From: Bradyrhizobium paxllaeri
GTDB taxonomy: Bacteria > Pseudomonadota > Alphaproteobacteria > Rhizobiales > Xanthobacteraceae
DNA: 64,000 nt
NCBI RefSeq assembly: GCF_001693515.2
Contig: NZ_CP042968.1
Span: forward strand, 62,001 to 126,000
Direction of reading: 5' to 3'
A program made the position numbers and the translations under genes. Position 1 is the stretch's first letter, and every line of letters begins with the position of its first letter. The notes beneath the pieces were generated by a model. That model made no database searches, was not told the origin of the DNA, and saw only the letters and a program-made list of their open reading frames with translations. Positions 19,512-28,385 of this stretch are shown one piece after another.

Positions 19512-20051
19512 TCAACGCGGCGCCAGCACCATCACGACCTGGCGGCCCTCGAACCTGGCGTCCTGCTCGACCTTGGCGAACTCGGCGACGTCGGCCTTCA
19601 CCTTGTCCAACAGCTTGGTGCCGATCTCCTGGTGCGCCATTTCGCGGCCACGGTAGCGCAAGGTGATCTTGACCTTGTCGCCTTCCTCGAAGAACCGCTG
19701 CATCGCGCGCATCTTCACGTCGTAGTCGTGATCGTCGATCATCGGCCGCAGCTTGATCTCCTTGATCTCGACGATCTTCTGCTTCTTGCGGGCTTCGGCC
19801 GCTTTCTTCTGTGCCGAATACTTGAACTTCCCGTAGTCCATAATCTTGCAGACGGGAGGATTGTTGTTCGGCGAAATCTCGACGAGATCCATGCCCGCCT
19901 CGAGGGCCATCTTGATGGCCACCACGGTCTCGATGGTTCCGTGGTTGGTGCCGTTCTGATCGATCAGCTGGATCTGCGCGTTGCGGATATCATCATTGGT
20001 GCGCGGCCCGTCTTTGGTTGCAGCGGGCGGGGCTCTGTTGGGACGGCGAAT
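19512..20051 (-). CDS. infC: translation initiation factor IF-3, AUU start
   Basis: 179 aa. IF-3 binds the 30S subunit and enforces start-codon selection. The C-terminal domain ([20 protein letters not shown]) and the N-terminal part ([20 protein letters not shown]) are clear. No ATG, GTG or TTG exists where the conserved N-terminus [20 protein letters not shown] begins, but an ATT does, with GGAGAG upstream. AUU initiation is the known IF-3 autoregulatory device in other bacteria. A gene caller limited to standard starts would begin at a GTG 42 codons later and lose most of the N-domain. Confidence 0.93.
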   Translation of the reverse strand: MRRPNRAPPAATKDGPRTNDDIRNAQIQLIDQNGTNHGTIETVVAIKMALEAGMDLVEISPNNNPPVCKIMDYGKFKYSAQKKAAEARKKQKIVEIKEIKLRPMIDDHDYDVKMRAMQRFFEEGDKVKITLRYRGREMAHQEIGTKLLDKVKADVAEFAKVEQDARFEGRQVVMVLAPR

Positions 20052-20273
20052 GGGTAACTCTCCAAAGTTGTGAAAGGAAGGGCCGTAGTTTGAAGCAATA
20101 TGCCGAAGACAGCAAGGTGAACTCGCTTACTGCGCCCGAAAACCGTCAAATGCGAGGCATTTCGGTCACCTCAGCCAAATATAGACCGGCCGCCTGATCC
20201 GCAAGCGCCGGCGGTCCTCGCTTGACCGATCAGGCGCGCTCGCGGACAAAGCGGCAGGGCGAGAGATCGATCC

Positions 20274-21068
20274 ATGACCAATTCAGCACCAATCGACCAG
20301 GAACCGGCCTTTATCGAGGTGGGAGAGGGCGACAGCCGTCGCCGCATCGCCGTGCGCGCCCGCGCCGGCAGCGGGCCGGGGCTGTTCTGGCTCGGTGGTT
20401 TCAATTCCGACATGAGGGGCACCAAGGCGCTGGCGCTGGACGCCTGGGCTGCGGAACATGGCCGGGCCTGTATCAGATTCGATTATTCCGGCCACGGCGA
20501 ATCGAGCGGCGCCTTCATCGACGGCACCATCGGGCGCTGGCTGGAAGAGAGCGTTGCGGTATTCGAGCAGTTCGCCCGAGGGCCGCAGGTCGTGATCGGC
20601 TCGTCGATGGGTGGCTGGATGGCGCTGCTGCTGGCGCGCGCCATTGCCGGCCGCGATGCGAAACCGGCCAGCCTCGCAGGCCTCGTGCTGATAGCGCCGG
20701 CGCCGGACTTCACCGAGCAGTTGATGTGGAACGGCTTCTCCGACGAGATCCGGCAGGAAATCACCACCAAGGGCGTATGGATGCGGCCATCGGAATACGG
20801 CGACGGCACGCCGTACCCGATCACCCGCGCGCTGATCGAGGAGGGGCGCAATCACCTCCTGCTCGGCAGTGCCATCGAGGTCGGCTGCCCTCTGCGCATC
20901 CTGCAGGGCGCGCAGGATCCCGACGTGCCCTGGCAGCATGCCTTTGCACTGGCGCACCGGCTGCCGGCCGAGGACGTGGTGCTGACCATGATCCAGGACG
21001 GCGACCACCGCCTGTCCCGCCCGCAGGACATCGCGCGCATCATGGCCGCGGTGGCAGAGATGGGGTGA
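20274..21068 (+). CDS. alpha/beta hydrolase
   Basis: A 264-aa alpha/beta-hydrolase-fold protein. The nucleophile elbow is GSSMGG (Ser), the acid is probably the Asp in GAQDPDVPW, and the His is in DGDHRLSRPQD. The oxyanion region is FWLGGFNSDMRGTKA, with FDYSGHGESSG after it. It resembles ABHD10/BD-FAE-like serine hydrolases. No signal peptide, so it is cytoplasmic. It diverges from infC. The substrate is unknown. Confidence 0.85.
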   Translation: MTNSAPIDQEPAFIEVGEGDSRRRIAVRARAGSGPGLFWLGGFNSDMRGTKALALDAWAAEHGRACIRFDYSGHGESSGAFIDGTIGRWLEESVAVFEQFARGPQVVIGSSMGGWMALLLARAIAGRDAKPASLAGLVLIAPAPDFTEQLMWNGFSDEIRQEITTKGVWMRPSEYGDGTPYPITRALIEEGRNHLLLGSAIEVGCPLRILQGAQDPDVPWQHAFALAHRLPAEDVVLTMIQDGDHRLSRPQDIARIMAAVAEMG

Positions 21069-21087
21069 GTTCTCACCGCAACCACGG

Positions 21088-21188
21088 TGTCATCGTCCGC
21101 GAAAGCGGACGATCCAGTACGCCGCGGCCTATCGATCAAAGTCGCGGTCTCTGGAATACTGGATGCCCCGCTTTCGCGGGGCATGACA
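21088..21188. repeat. palindromic repeat (CATCGTCCGCGAAAGCGGACG family), copy 1
   Basis: TGTCATCGTCCGCGAAAGCG..CCAGTA is mirrored by TACTGGATGCCCCGCTTTCG..GGGCATGACA. It lies between the hydrolase and SnoaL-like genes. A second copy is at 22663. Confidence 0.85.
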
Positions 21189-21204
21189 GCCGGGGAGGAA
21201 AACA

Positions 21205-21675
21205 ATGAACACATCCGCCATGCTCCGCACCTTCTGCGACGCCGTCGAACAGCGCAACGGCCACGCGTTCGCCGACCTGTTCGCCGAGGATGGCGTCTAT
21301 CACGATGTGTTCTATGGCGCGTTCGAAGGCCGGGCGAAGATCGCCGGTATGATCGACGACTGGTTCTATCGCACGGCGACCGATTTCCGCTGGGACATGC
21401 ACGATCCCGTCAGCGACGGCGAGACGCTCTATGCGCGCTACACGTTCAGCTACCGCTCGACGCTGCCGGAAGCGCAAGGCGCACGGGCGATGTTCGAGGG
21501 CGTTGCGATCATGCGGCTGCGCGAGGGCAAGATCGTGGAGTATCACGAGGTCGCCAACACCGCGCCGGCCTTTGTCGACCTCAAATTTGCGCCGGAGCGG
21601 ATCACGAAGATCGTCGCCAAGCAGGGCGCGGCGCTGAAGGCGCGGCCGGAGATGAAGCGGCATTTGGCCGAATGA
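21205..21675 (+). CDS. SnoaL/NTF2-like protein
   Basis: A 156-aa single-domain protein of the NTF2/SnoaL fold (cone-shaped alpha+beta barrel): AVEQRNGHAFADLFAEDGVY, FEGRAKIAGMIDDWF, and the terminal strands GVAIMRLREGKIVEYHEVAN. Members include polyketide cyclases, dehydratases and many uncharacterised enzymes. No catalytic assignment is possible. GGGGAGG precedes the ATG. Confidence 0.8.
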   Translation: MNTSAMLRTFCDAVEQRNGHAFADLFAEDGVYHDVFYGAFEGRAKIAGMIDDWFYRTATDFRWDMHDPVSDGETLYARYTFSYRSTLPEAQGARAMFEGVAIMRLREGKIVEYHEVANTAPAFVDLKFAPERITKIVAKQGAALKARPEMKRHLAE

Positions 21676-21679
21676 ATAC

Positions 21680-21793
21680 CGTCATTCCGGGGCGCGCGAA
21701 GCACGAACCCGGAATCCAGAGGTCGTGGATCGAGATTCTCAGGTGCGCAATTGCGCACCATAGTTCATCGCTGCGCGATGCCCCGGAATGACG
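21680..21793. repeat. palindromic repeat (CGTCATTCCGGGGCG family)
   Basis: CGTCATTCCGGGGCGCGCGA..CGGAATCCA is mirrored by TGCGCGATGCCCCGGAATGACG. The centre (AGGTGCGCAATTGCGCACC) is itself a perfect palindrome. About 114 bp. Confidence 0.8.
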
Positions 21794-21824
21794 GATGAGA
21801 GAGCGCTCGCTATGACGGATTCGA

Positions 21825-22631
21825 TTACGGCGGCGGCGGCTTCGCCATCGGCTTGCGCTGTGCCAGCGCGGCCACCGTCGAGGTGCCAATCGGTCCCTGC
21901 TCGTCATAGAGCCAGCATTCGCCGATCGCCACGCCGTTGGTGGCGTGATGGTTCACCACTTCGAAGCCGACCCAGGGTGTGACAGGAAGGCGGTGCAGAT
22001 AGAGCGTGACGTCGCTGTTGATGTAGCCGAGGCCCTGGTCGCCGGCATTGGCGAAAGGGCTGGCGAAGTCCGCGCCGGTCGCGACATGGACGAAGGGCGA
22101 CATCGGGATGCCCTCGACCAGTTCGCGCACCTCGCTCATCCAGAGACGCCGCGGCCCGAGCGAACCCATGTGGCCGACGATTGGTCGCGTGGTCCATTTG
22201 CCATTCATGCCGAGGCGGGGATCGGTGGGCTTCGGAATATCCGCCGGTTTCGGCGCATCCCAGTTCGGCGGCGACCAGACATTGCCCGGCGCATTTTCCG
22301 TCTTGCGCAATAGCTGGCAGGAGGCGCGCGCCATGCTGATGCCGCCGGAAAAGAACTCGGCCTCCACCACCCTGATGCGCAAGCCGTCACGGATCTGCTT
22401 GCTCCTGACCTCGATCGGCGTCGTGATATCAGGCAGCCGAAACATGTCGACGGTGAGCCGCGCCGGCACGAAATCGTCGGAGCCGTGGCGCTGCTCGATC
22501 ACATGCGCAAGCAGGCCGATGACGACGCGGCCGTGCAGCGAATTGGGGTCCCACGGACCGTTCGAAACCGGCGTGGGCATGAAGGTGCCGTTGGCGCGGT
22601 CGTGGGTGAAGAAGGGCTGGTTTTTTGTCAT
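21825..22631 (-). CDS. acyl-CoA thioesterase-like protein
   Basis: A 268-aa double-hotdog protein of the TesB-like thioesterase family. The N-terminal hotdog runs from PWDPNSLHGRVVIGLLAHVI to VRSKQIRDGLRIRVVEAEFF. The C-terminal hotdog includes YINSDVTLYLHRLP and the final GECWLYDEQGPIGTSTVAALAQR. Such enzymes hydrolyse acyl-CoA. Chain-length preference is not predictable. The proline tail KPPPP is unremarkable. Confidence 0.75.
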   Translation of the reverse strand: MTKNQPFFTHDRANGTFMPTPVSNGPWDPNSLHGRVVIGLLAHVIEQRHGSDDFVPARLTVDMFRLPDITTPIEVRSKQIRDGLRIRVVEAEFFSGGISMARASCQLLRKTENAPGNVWSPPNWDAPKPADIPKPTDPRLGMNGKWTTRPIVGHMGSLGPRRLWMSEVRELVEGIPMSPFVHVATGADFASPFANAGDQGLGYINSDVTLYLHRLPVTPWVGFEVVNHHATNGVAIGECWLYDEQGPIGTSTVAALAQRKPMAKPPPP

Positions 22632-22662
22632 GGCTGATGACCATGACGGATTTCGTTGCGTC

Positions 22663-22763
22663 TGTCATCGTCCGCGAAAGCGGACGATCCAGTACGCCGA
22701 GACATATCAATTTATCCGAGAGGTCTGGGAGTACTGGATGCCCCGCCTTCGCGGGGCACGACA
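22663..22763. repeat. palindromic repeat (CATCGTCCGCGAAAGCGGACG family), copy 2
   Basis: The same unit as 21088 (TGTCATCGTCCGCGAAAGCG..CCAGTACGCC and TACTGGATGCCCCGCCTTCG..GGGCACGACA). The left arm is identical to copy 1; the right arm carries a few changes. Confidence 0.85.
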
Positions 22764-22771
22764 GCGAAGGC

Positions 22772-23953
22772 TTACGAAGCTCGCAGCCATTCCTGCCGCA
22801 CACTTTCATCTGGCTCAGTCGTCGAAGCCCCGGTCGCCAGCGCGTCGAATCTCTCGCGGTTCACCAACTGCGACAACGCCCACACCGCCGCGCCGCGGAC
22901 CAGCGGGCTCGCATCGTCAAGCAAGCGCTCGGCTTCAACCGCCAGCGACGCATCCTCCGCGTTGCCGATAGCGATCAGCACATTGCGGATGAAACGGTCG
23001 CGGCCGATGCGCTTGACCGGGGATTTCGAAAACAGGGCGCGAAACGCGGTGTCGTCGAGCCGGACAAGCTGCGCCAGCGACGGCGCGCGCAACTCCTCGC
23101 GTGCAGCAAGCTTCGCTTCGCGGCCTTCTTGCGCAAACTTGTTCCACGGGCACGCTGCGAGACAATCGTCGCAGCCATAGATGCGGTTGCCGATGGCTTT
23201 GCGAAATTCGCGCGGGATCGGGCCCTTGTTCTCGATCGTGAGGTACGAAATGCAGCGCCGCGCATCGAGCTTGTAGGGCGCGGGGAATGCCGCGGTCGGG
23301 CAGATCTCCTGGCAGGCATTGCAGGAGCCGCAATGATCGGTGTCGGCGGTATCGCGCGGCAGGTCAGTGGCGGTGAAGATCGCGCCGAGAAACAGCCATG
23401 AGCCGAATTCGCGCGAGACCAGGTTGGTGTGCTTGCCCTGCCAGCCAACTCCCGCCGCCTGCGCCAGCGGTTTCTCCATCACGGCCGCGGTATCGATAAA
23501 CACCTTCACCTCTTCGCCGGAGGCCGCAACCAGCCACCTTGCCAGCGTCTTCAGCCGCTTCTTGATCACGTCGTGATAGTCGTCGCCCTGTGCGTAGGCG
23601 GAGATCGCCCCGCTGGTGCGCCTGGCAAGAAGCGCGAGAGGATCTTCAGTGGGCCCGTAGTTGACGCCGAGCATGATGATCGAGCGGACGCCGGGCCACA
23701 GCACGCGCGGATCCATTCGCCGTTCGGGTTGCGCGGCAAGCCAGTCCATGTCGCCATGGCCGCCGGCAGCGAGGAATTCGCGGAAATATTTTCCCGCCTT
23801 GCCGATCGCCTCGGGATCGGTGACGCCGATGCAGTCGAATCCGAGGGATTGCGCCTCGCGGGCGAGCGCGTCTTTCAGATCGGCTGGCGAGAGTTTCGAA
23901 TTCAGAAGTCGAGGTCCACGTAGGTCCGCGAGGCCGGCACGCCCGCCAGCCAT
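22772..23953 (-). CDS. queG: epoxyqueuosine reductase
   Basis: QueG catalyses the last step of queuosine tRNA modification using cobalamin and two 4Fe-4S clusters. Visible are [33 protein letters not shown], the cluster motifs [13 protein letters not shown] and [15 protein letters not shown], and a C-terminal HEAT-like repeat region ([20 protein letters not shown]). The start is uncertain. The conserved N-terminus needs translation to begin at or before a CTG at 23905; the first ATG before it is at 23953, inside the preceding GST gene. The two genes therefore overlap by 52 bp, or initiation uses CTG at the GST stop. Confidence 0.93.
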   Translation of the reverse strand: MAGGRAGLADLRGPRLLNSKLSPADLKDALAREAQSLGFDCIGVTDPEAIGKAGKYFREFLAAGGHGDMDWLAAQPERRMDPRVLWPGVRSIIMLGVNYGPTEDPLALLARRTSGAISAYAQGDDYHDVIKKRLKTLARWLVAASGEEVKVFIDTAAVMEKPLAQAAGVGWQGKHTNLVSREFGSWLFLGAIFTATDLPRDTADTDHCGSCNACQEICPTAAFPAPYKLDARRCISYLTIENKGPIPREFRKAIGNRIYGCDDCLAACPWNKFAQEGREAKLAAREELRAPSLAQLVRLDDTAFRALFSKSPVKRIGRDRFIRNVLIAIGNAEDASLAVEAERLLDDASPLVRGAAVWALSQLVNRERFDALATGASTTEPDESVRQEWLRAS

Positions 23954-24594
23954 TCGCTCAGCAGCGGGCGGAACGACGGGCGGGATTTCACCCGCGCGTA
24001 CCACGCCTTTGCCGCGTCGTCCTCGCTCCATGGCACGTCGCCCAGATAATCGATCGCCGAAAGATGCGCCGCGGCGGCGAGGTCCGCGTAGGACAGGCGG
24101 TCGCCGGCGAGGAAGTTCCGCGTCTGCGCCAGCCAGCCGATATAGGCCAGATGATAGCGCACATTGGCCTTGGCCGCGCGGATCACGTCGGCCGCCGGCG
24201 CCCCGCCGCCGTTCTCCTCGCTCATGAAACGCTTGTAGATGCGCTCGGTCACCAGCGGGTTCGAGGCCTCCTCGAAGAATTTTTCGTTGAACCACGCCAT
24301 CAGCCGGCGCACCTCGATACGCTCGCCCATCGAGGCTGGCAGCAGCCGCCGGTCGCCCGCTTCCAGTCCGTGCGTCTCGTCGAGATATTCGGCGATGATG
24401 CCGGCGCCCGGAATCGGCGGAAAGCCGTCGGCCATCAACACCGGCGTGGTAGCGGCGGGATTGAGCACGAGAAACCCCTCGCGCCGTTCCCAGGCCCGCT
24501 CTTCCACCAGGCGCAGGTCGAGGCCATGTTCGCCGAGCACCAGGCGAATGAAGCGCGAATGCGGGCAGAACGGGTGGTGATAGAGCGTGTACAT
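23902..24594 (-). CDS. glutathione S-transferase-fold protein, possibly FzlA
   Basis: 230 aa. The N-terminal thioredoxin-like GST domain ([32 protein letters not shown]) and helical C-domain ([20 protein letters not shown]) are clear. The full length and the opening MYTLYHHP resemble the alphaproteobacterial FtsZ-binding GST homologue FzlA more than detoxifying GSTs, but I cannot verify this by search. Gene order GST-queG is shared by related genomes as far as I know. Its stop overlaps the possible CTG start of queG. Confidence 0.8.
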   Translation of the reverse strand: MYTLYHHPFCPHSRFIRLVLGEHGLDLRLVEERAWERREGFLVLNPAATTPVLMADGFPPIPGAGIIAEYLDETHGLEAGDRRLLPASMGERIEVRRLMAWFNEKFFEEASNPLVTERIYKRFMSEENGGGAPAADVIRAAKANVRYHLAYIGWLAQTRNFLAGDRLSYADLAAAAHLSAIDYLGDVPWSEDDAAKAWYARVKSRPSFRPLLSEWLAGVPASRTYVDLDF

Positions 24595-24767
24595 GTAGTC
24601 CTTGGATAGCTCGCGGCGTTCAAGGAACCCTTAAAGGGCAATAAATGCCGCGTCATGCGAATCGGACACTAGCCAAGCATGCGCACGAGACAATGGTGTT
24701 TTGGCTTTTTTTTGCGATTGCGGCATGGGGAGGAATAGGCGAGAAGGACGCGCTTTTTCCAGCCAGA

Positions 24768-25586
24768 ATGGACCACACCATGATGTCGGATGCAGTGAAG
24801 GCGGTGATTCTCGGCATCATCGAGGGTATCACGGAGTTTCTCCCCGTCTCCTCCACGGGACACATGCTGCTCGCGCAACGCTTCTTCGGCCTTGGCGATG
24901 GCGCCTTCTGGCAGAGTTTTGTGATCCTGATTCAGCTCGGCGCGATCCTCGCCATCGTCATGCTGTATTTCGCCAGGCTGTGGCGCGTCGCGCTCGGCAT
25001 GTTCACCAATCCCGACGACCGCCGGTTCGTGATCGGCGTGCTGCTGGCGTTCCTGCCCGCTGTTATCATCGGCCTGATCGGCGGCAAATATATCAAGGAG
25101 CTGCTATTCAATCCGTGGGTGGTGTGTTTCACACTGATCGTCGGCGGCGCGATCCTGCTGTGGGTCGATCAGCTCGAACTCAAGCCGACCGAGGATGACG
25201 CCACGCGGTATCCGCTCATGATGTATCTGTGGATCGGCATCGCGCAGTGCGTGGCGATGATTCCCGGCGTGTCGCGCTCCGGCGCCAGCATCGTGGCGGC
25301 GATGCTGCTCGGCGGCGACAAGCGGTCGGCGGCGGAGTTCTCGTTCTTTCTCGCGATCCCGACCATGATCGGTGCGTTCGCCTATGATTTCTACAAGAAC
25401 CGCGCCGAGATGACGCTCGATCACGTCGGCGTCCTCGCGATCGGATTCGTGGTCTCGTTCATCACGGCGGCGATCGTGGTGAAGACGTTCCTCACCTACG
25501 TCACCCGCCACGGTTTTACGTTCTTCGCATGGTGGCGCGTGGTTGCCGGCACGATCGGCCTGATTGCACTGGCGCTGGGGAAGTAG
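24768..25586 (+). CDS. uppP: undecaprenyl-diphosphatase
   Basis: About 272 aa. The polytopic BacA/UppP enzyme recycles undecaprenyl pyrophosphate for cell-wall synthesis. The two catalytic motifs are GIIEGITEFLPVSSTGH near the N-terminus and IPGVSRSGASI in the second half. Seven to eight hydrophobic helices follow. The start is ambiguous: ATG at 24768, 24780 or 24783. The open frame continues upstream to 24645 with a further hydrophobic stretch not found in the family, so the shorter forms are preferred. Confidence 0.92.
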   Translation: MDHTMMSDAVKAVILGIIEGITEFLPVSSTGHMLLAQRFFGLGDGAFWQSFVILIQLGAILAIVMLYFARLWRVALGMFTNPDDRRFVIGVLLAFLPAVIIGLIGGKYIKELLFNPWVVCFTLIVGGAILLWVDQLELKPTEDDATRYPLMMYLWIGIAQCVAMIPGVSRSGASIVAAMLLGGDKRSAAEFSFFLAIPTMIGAFAYDFYKNRAEMTLDHVGVLAIGFVVSFITAAIVVKTFLTYVTRHGFTFFAWWRVVAGTIGLIALALGK

Positions 25587-25601
25587 GATTCGGTGCGCGT
25601 A

Positions 25602-25680
25602 GGGTGGGAAAAGCGAAGCGTGCCCACCATCCAACATTTGTGCTCGCGATGGTGGGCACGCTGCGCTTTGCCCACCCTAT
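25602..25680. repeat. palindromic repeat (GGTGGGCAAAG family), copy 3
   Basis: TAGGGTGGGAAAAGCGAAGC..GTGCCCACCAT and ATGGTGGGCACGCTGCGCTT..TGCCCACCCTA. It is the third copy of the unit at 9849 and 12551, between the convergent uppP and NDUFA9-like genes. Confidence 0.85.
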
Positions 25681-25686
25681 AAAGGC

Positions 25687-26655
25687 CTACGCGCTCTTGC
25701 GCTGAAACTGCCCGGCGGCGCGGAACCGCCAGAGATATTGTGGGGCTATCGCTTCCATCGACTCCGGCGTGATGCCGAGGCCTTCCAGCGTGAGACCCGC
25801 GGCCTTGGCGGTATCAGACACCACATTGTCCGACTGCAGCAGCGTCACCTGGTCCGGTGTCAGCTTCAGTGGGCCCGGCGCGAATTGCAGGAACATCGCC
25901 TGCATCTTCGCCAGTCCCCACGGCAGTGAAACCAGCATGCCCTTGCGCTCGGTGATCTTCAGAATGACTTCCATGATTTCGCGCATGGTCAGCACTTCCG
26001 GCCCGCCGAGCTCGTATGTTGCGCCCGCCTTGGTCTTGCCGTCGACGGCATCGGCCACTGCGGCCGCGACGTCGGCGACATAGGCCGGCTGCATCCGGGT
26101 TTCGCCGCCGCCGATCAGCGGCAGGAAGGGCGAGATCCGGGCCAGCGAAGCAAAGCGGTTGGTGAATTGATCCTCGGGCCCGAACAGGAGCGAGGGCCGC
26201 AGGATCGTGGCCGACGGCACCGCCGCCAGCACCGCCTTCTCGCCGGCCGCCTTGGCGCGGCTGTAAGCCGAGGGCGAGTTCTCATCGGCGCCGATGGCGG
26301 AGACATGCACCATCCGCGCGCCGGTGGCGCTTGCCGCCCTGGCGATGGTTTCGGCCCCCTTGGCCTGGACGGCGTCAAAGGTCTGCGCGCCGCTCTCGGC
26401 CAGGACGCCAACCAGGTTGATGGCGACCGCCGAATCGCGCATCGCCGCCTCCACCGAGGCCGGATAGCGCAGATTGGCCTGCACCGCGTGGATCTGGCCG
26501 ACCCGGCCGAGCGGCTGCAGGTGCCCGGCCAGTTCCGGCCGCCGCACCGCCACCCTGATCCGGTATTCGCGCTTGGCCAGCGCCCGCACCACGTTTCGTC
26601 CGAGAAACCCCGATCCGCCAAAGACCGTCACGAGCGTTTCCAGGTTCGATGTCAT
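25687..26655 (-). CDS. complex I NDUFA9-like NAD(P)-binding protein
   Basis: A 322-aa atypical short-chain dehydrogenase. The Rossmann start is VTVFGGSGFLGRNVVRALAK and the YSRAKAAGEKA stretch supplies Tyr/Lys. The C-terminal PQYLWRFRAAGQF is typical of bacterial homologues of the mitochondrial complex I accessory subunit NDUFA9. In alphaproteobacteria these are widespread stand-alone genes, and a link to complex I is by homology only. Confidence 0.85.
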   Translation of the reverse strand: MTSNLETLVTVFGGSGFLGRNVVRALAKREYRIRVAVRRPELAGHLQPLGRVGQIHAVQANLRYPASVEAAMRDSAVAINLVGVLAESGAQTFDAVQAKGAETIARAASATGARMVHVSAIGADENSPSAYSRAKAAGEKAVLAAVPSATILRPSLLFGPEDQFTNRFASLARISPFLPLIGGGETRMQPAYVADVAAAVADAVDGKTKAGATYELGGPEVLTMREIMEVILKITERKGMLVSLPWGLAKMQAMFLQFAPGPLKLTPDQVTLLQSDNVVSDTAKAAGLTLEGLGITPESMEAIAPQYLWRFRAAGQFQRKSA

Positions 26656-26803
26656 CGGGTCAATTCCTGCCGGTCAAATTCGAACGATATCGGTGGGATT
26701 TAGCGGATTCGCGATACGCCAACGCGACCCCGCTGTACAGCGTATTCGGAGGGCGATGAAGCGATTTGACAAGCGCGTGACCGTTCCTTACTAACCCGCC
26801 CGG

Positions 26804-26890
<87 letters not shown>

Positions 26891-27002
26891 TTGCCCTTGC
26901 CCATGATTCGCTGAACTGCGGCCTGGTTAGGTCCGCTGACCGGTGCACGAAACCGGTCACAGCGCGATGAATGCCCGGCGAGCTATGACCGCGGCGAGCC
27001 GG

Positions 27003-27677
27003 CTATGGACCCTTCTTCTTTCTGCTTCTCGGATTGCTTCTTTGTCGGAGGGCGCTCAATGGTCGGCCGGCGGATGGCGGCGCAGGCTGCGGATCAGGCG
27101 TGTAACTATTGAAGTCCGCCAGGCAATTATCATCTCCGTTGGCATTTCTGTGCATTAGCAGGCCATTTTGAGCGAACACCAATCTTCCATTCTGATCACG
27201 TCCCGACCATTCCGAGCCTTCAACTTCTTCGGATGAGACATGGTGAGGTACATCGCCAAAAGTGATGGAAATCCCGGCGCCGGGATGATCGGGGTGCGCG
27301 CTCATACACCCCCTGATGATGGCACTGCGATTATCTGTGAAACGACCGCCTCCGCCATACGTTGTTCCCTGAGGCCATAGCCCTATGGCGGTCAGCCAGG
27401 GAGTGCGACTGATCGCTGTCCAGGCATCAGTATAATTTGTATGCACGCGACGCCCTTGATGCGCGAAGTACAAGAGTAGCTCTCCATCCGGTGACAAGTC
27501 GCATTTCTCGGGAAAAATGCGCCCCTTGAACCAAGCTCCCCTGACAAAGGTATCGTTCCGAGTATTCCAGCGAATGACGTGATACCACGCGGTCGGTCCG
27601 CGCCTGAAAATCACTGCTTCATGCGCGCTGTTGGCAAAAATGACGAATAGTCTGGGCGGAAGCGGCGATGGAAGCAT
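27003..27677 (-). CDS. hypothetical protein with WD/propeller-like segments
   Basis: A 224-aa protein with no signal peptide and no family I recognise with confidence. Segments such as CDLSPDGELLLYFAHQGRR, TWTAISR-like WTAISRTPWLTAIGLWPQGT and TYGGGGRFTD look like conserved beta-strands of a small repeat or propeller-like fold. The C-terminus is basic and low complexity (RQRSNPRSRKKKGP). GC is visibly lower than in neighbouring housekeeping genes. It follows the membrane-protein gene at 27739 on the same strand. Confidence 0.55.
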   Translation of the reverse strand: MLPSPLPPRLFVIFANSAHEAVIFRRGPTAWYHVIRWNTRNDTFVRGAWFKGRIFPEKCDLSPDGELLLYFAHQGRRVHTNYTDAWTAISRTPWLTAIGLWPQGTTYGGGGRFTDNRSAIIRGCMSAHPDHPGAGISITFGDVPHHVSSEEVEGSEWSGRDQNGRLVFAQNGLLMHRNANGDDNCLADFNSYTPDPQPAPPSAGRPLSALRQRSNPRSRKKKGP

Positions 27678-27738
27678 TGATACTTACCGGCTTTTGCAGC
27701 TTGTCGGGCGGAAGTGCCGAGGCAGAAGCAACGACGAA

Positions 27739-28194
27739 CTAGCGACTGGCGCCGTGCGAACGATGGGACTTCCGCGCCGGCGCCCGTGCGATCCGACTAC
27801 CGCTGTCGTATATGCTGCTGCGCTGGCCCCGAATACCGAGACGACGCATCAGCAATGTGAGCAACATGGCCGGCAAATAGATAGCAAAAATCAAGAGAAC
27901 GATTCCCTCCGATCCCACGTCATCGGGCAGATTTCTGTCCAGAAATCGAGCAAGTCGCGATTGCGCCGGCAGGGCGCAACGCGCAGCCATTAGTCCTCCC
28001 ATGGACGTGAGCAGGATTGCGAACGTCCATAAGAGAGCGTTGGCCAATGGTGACGCGCTCGCATCCGTCAAGAGGAAAGCCAGTAGCACGACTCCGAGCC
28101 CACCGAACAGCAGACCAGACAAAACGAAAACGATGCGCTCGAACAAATCGTCCTGTTTCAAGGAAGCGGTCAGACGGCGGAAGAACCGTTTCAT
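27739..28194 (-). CDS. hypothetical small membrane protein
   Basis: 151 aa with three predicted membrane helices (IVFVLSGLLFGGLGVVLLAF, ALLWTFAILLTSMGGLMAA, and GIVLLIFAIYLPAMLLTLLM). The N-terminus is basic (MKRFFRRLTASLKQDD) and the cytoplasmic-type tail is rich in Arg/Ser. The ATG has GGAG about 12 nt upstream. It sits in the lower-GC block beside tRNA-Leu. Function unknown. Confidence 0.55.
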   Translation of the reverse strand: MKRFFRRLTASLKQDDLFERIVFVLSGLLFGGLGVVLLAFLLTDASASPLANALLWTFAILLTSMGGLMAARCALPAQSRLARFLDRNLPDDVGSEGIVLLIFAIYLPAMLLTLLMRRLGIRGQRSSIYDSGSRIARAPARKSHRSHGASR

Positions 28195-28385
28195 GAGGTA
28201 GATGCTCCGCCGGGAGTGGGAGACCGGCCGTTTCCGGCCTACAACCTACGTGGGCGTCCAAGGATATGAAATAACCTCTAAGCGAGCAGGCGCTATGGTC
28301 TGCTTAAGAGCTCAATTCAAACTGTAGTGATCGGTTGGTACCGTTCGTGCAGACCGCGGCTAATAGGCCCTCTTGCGCACCGAAC

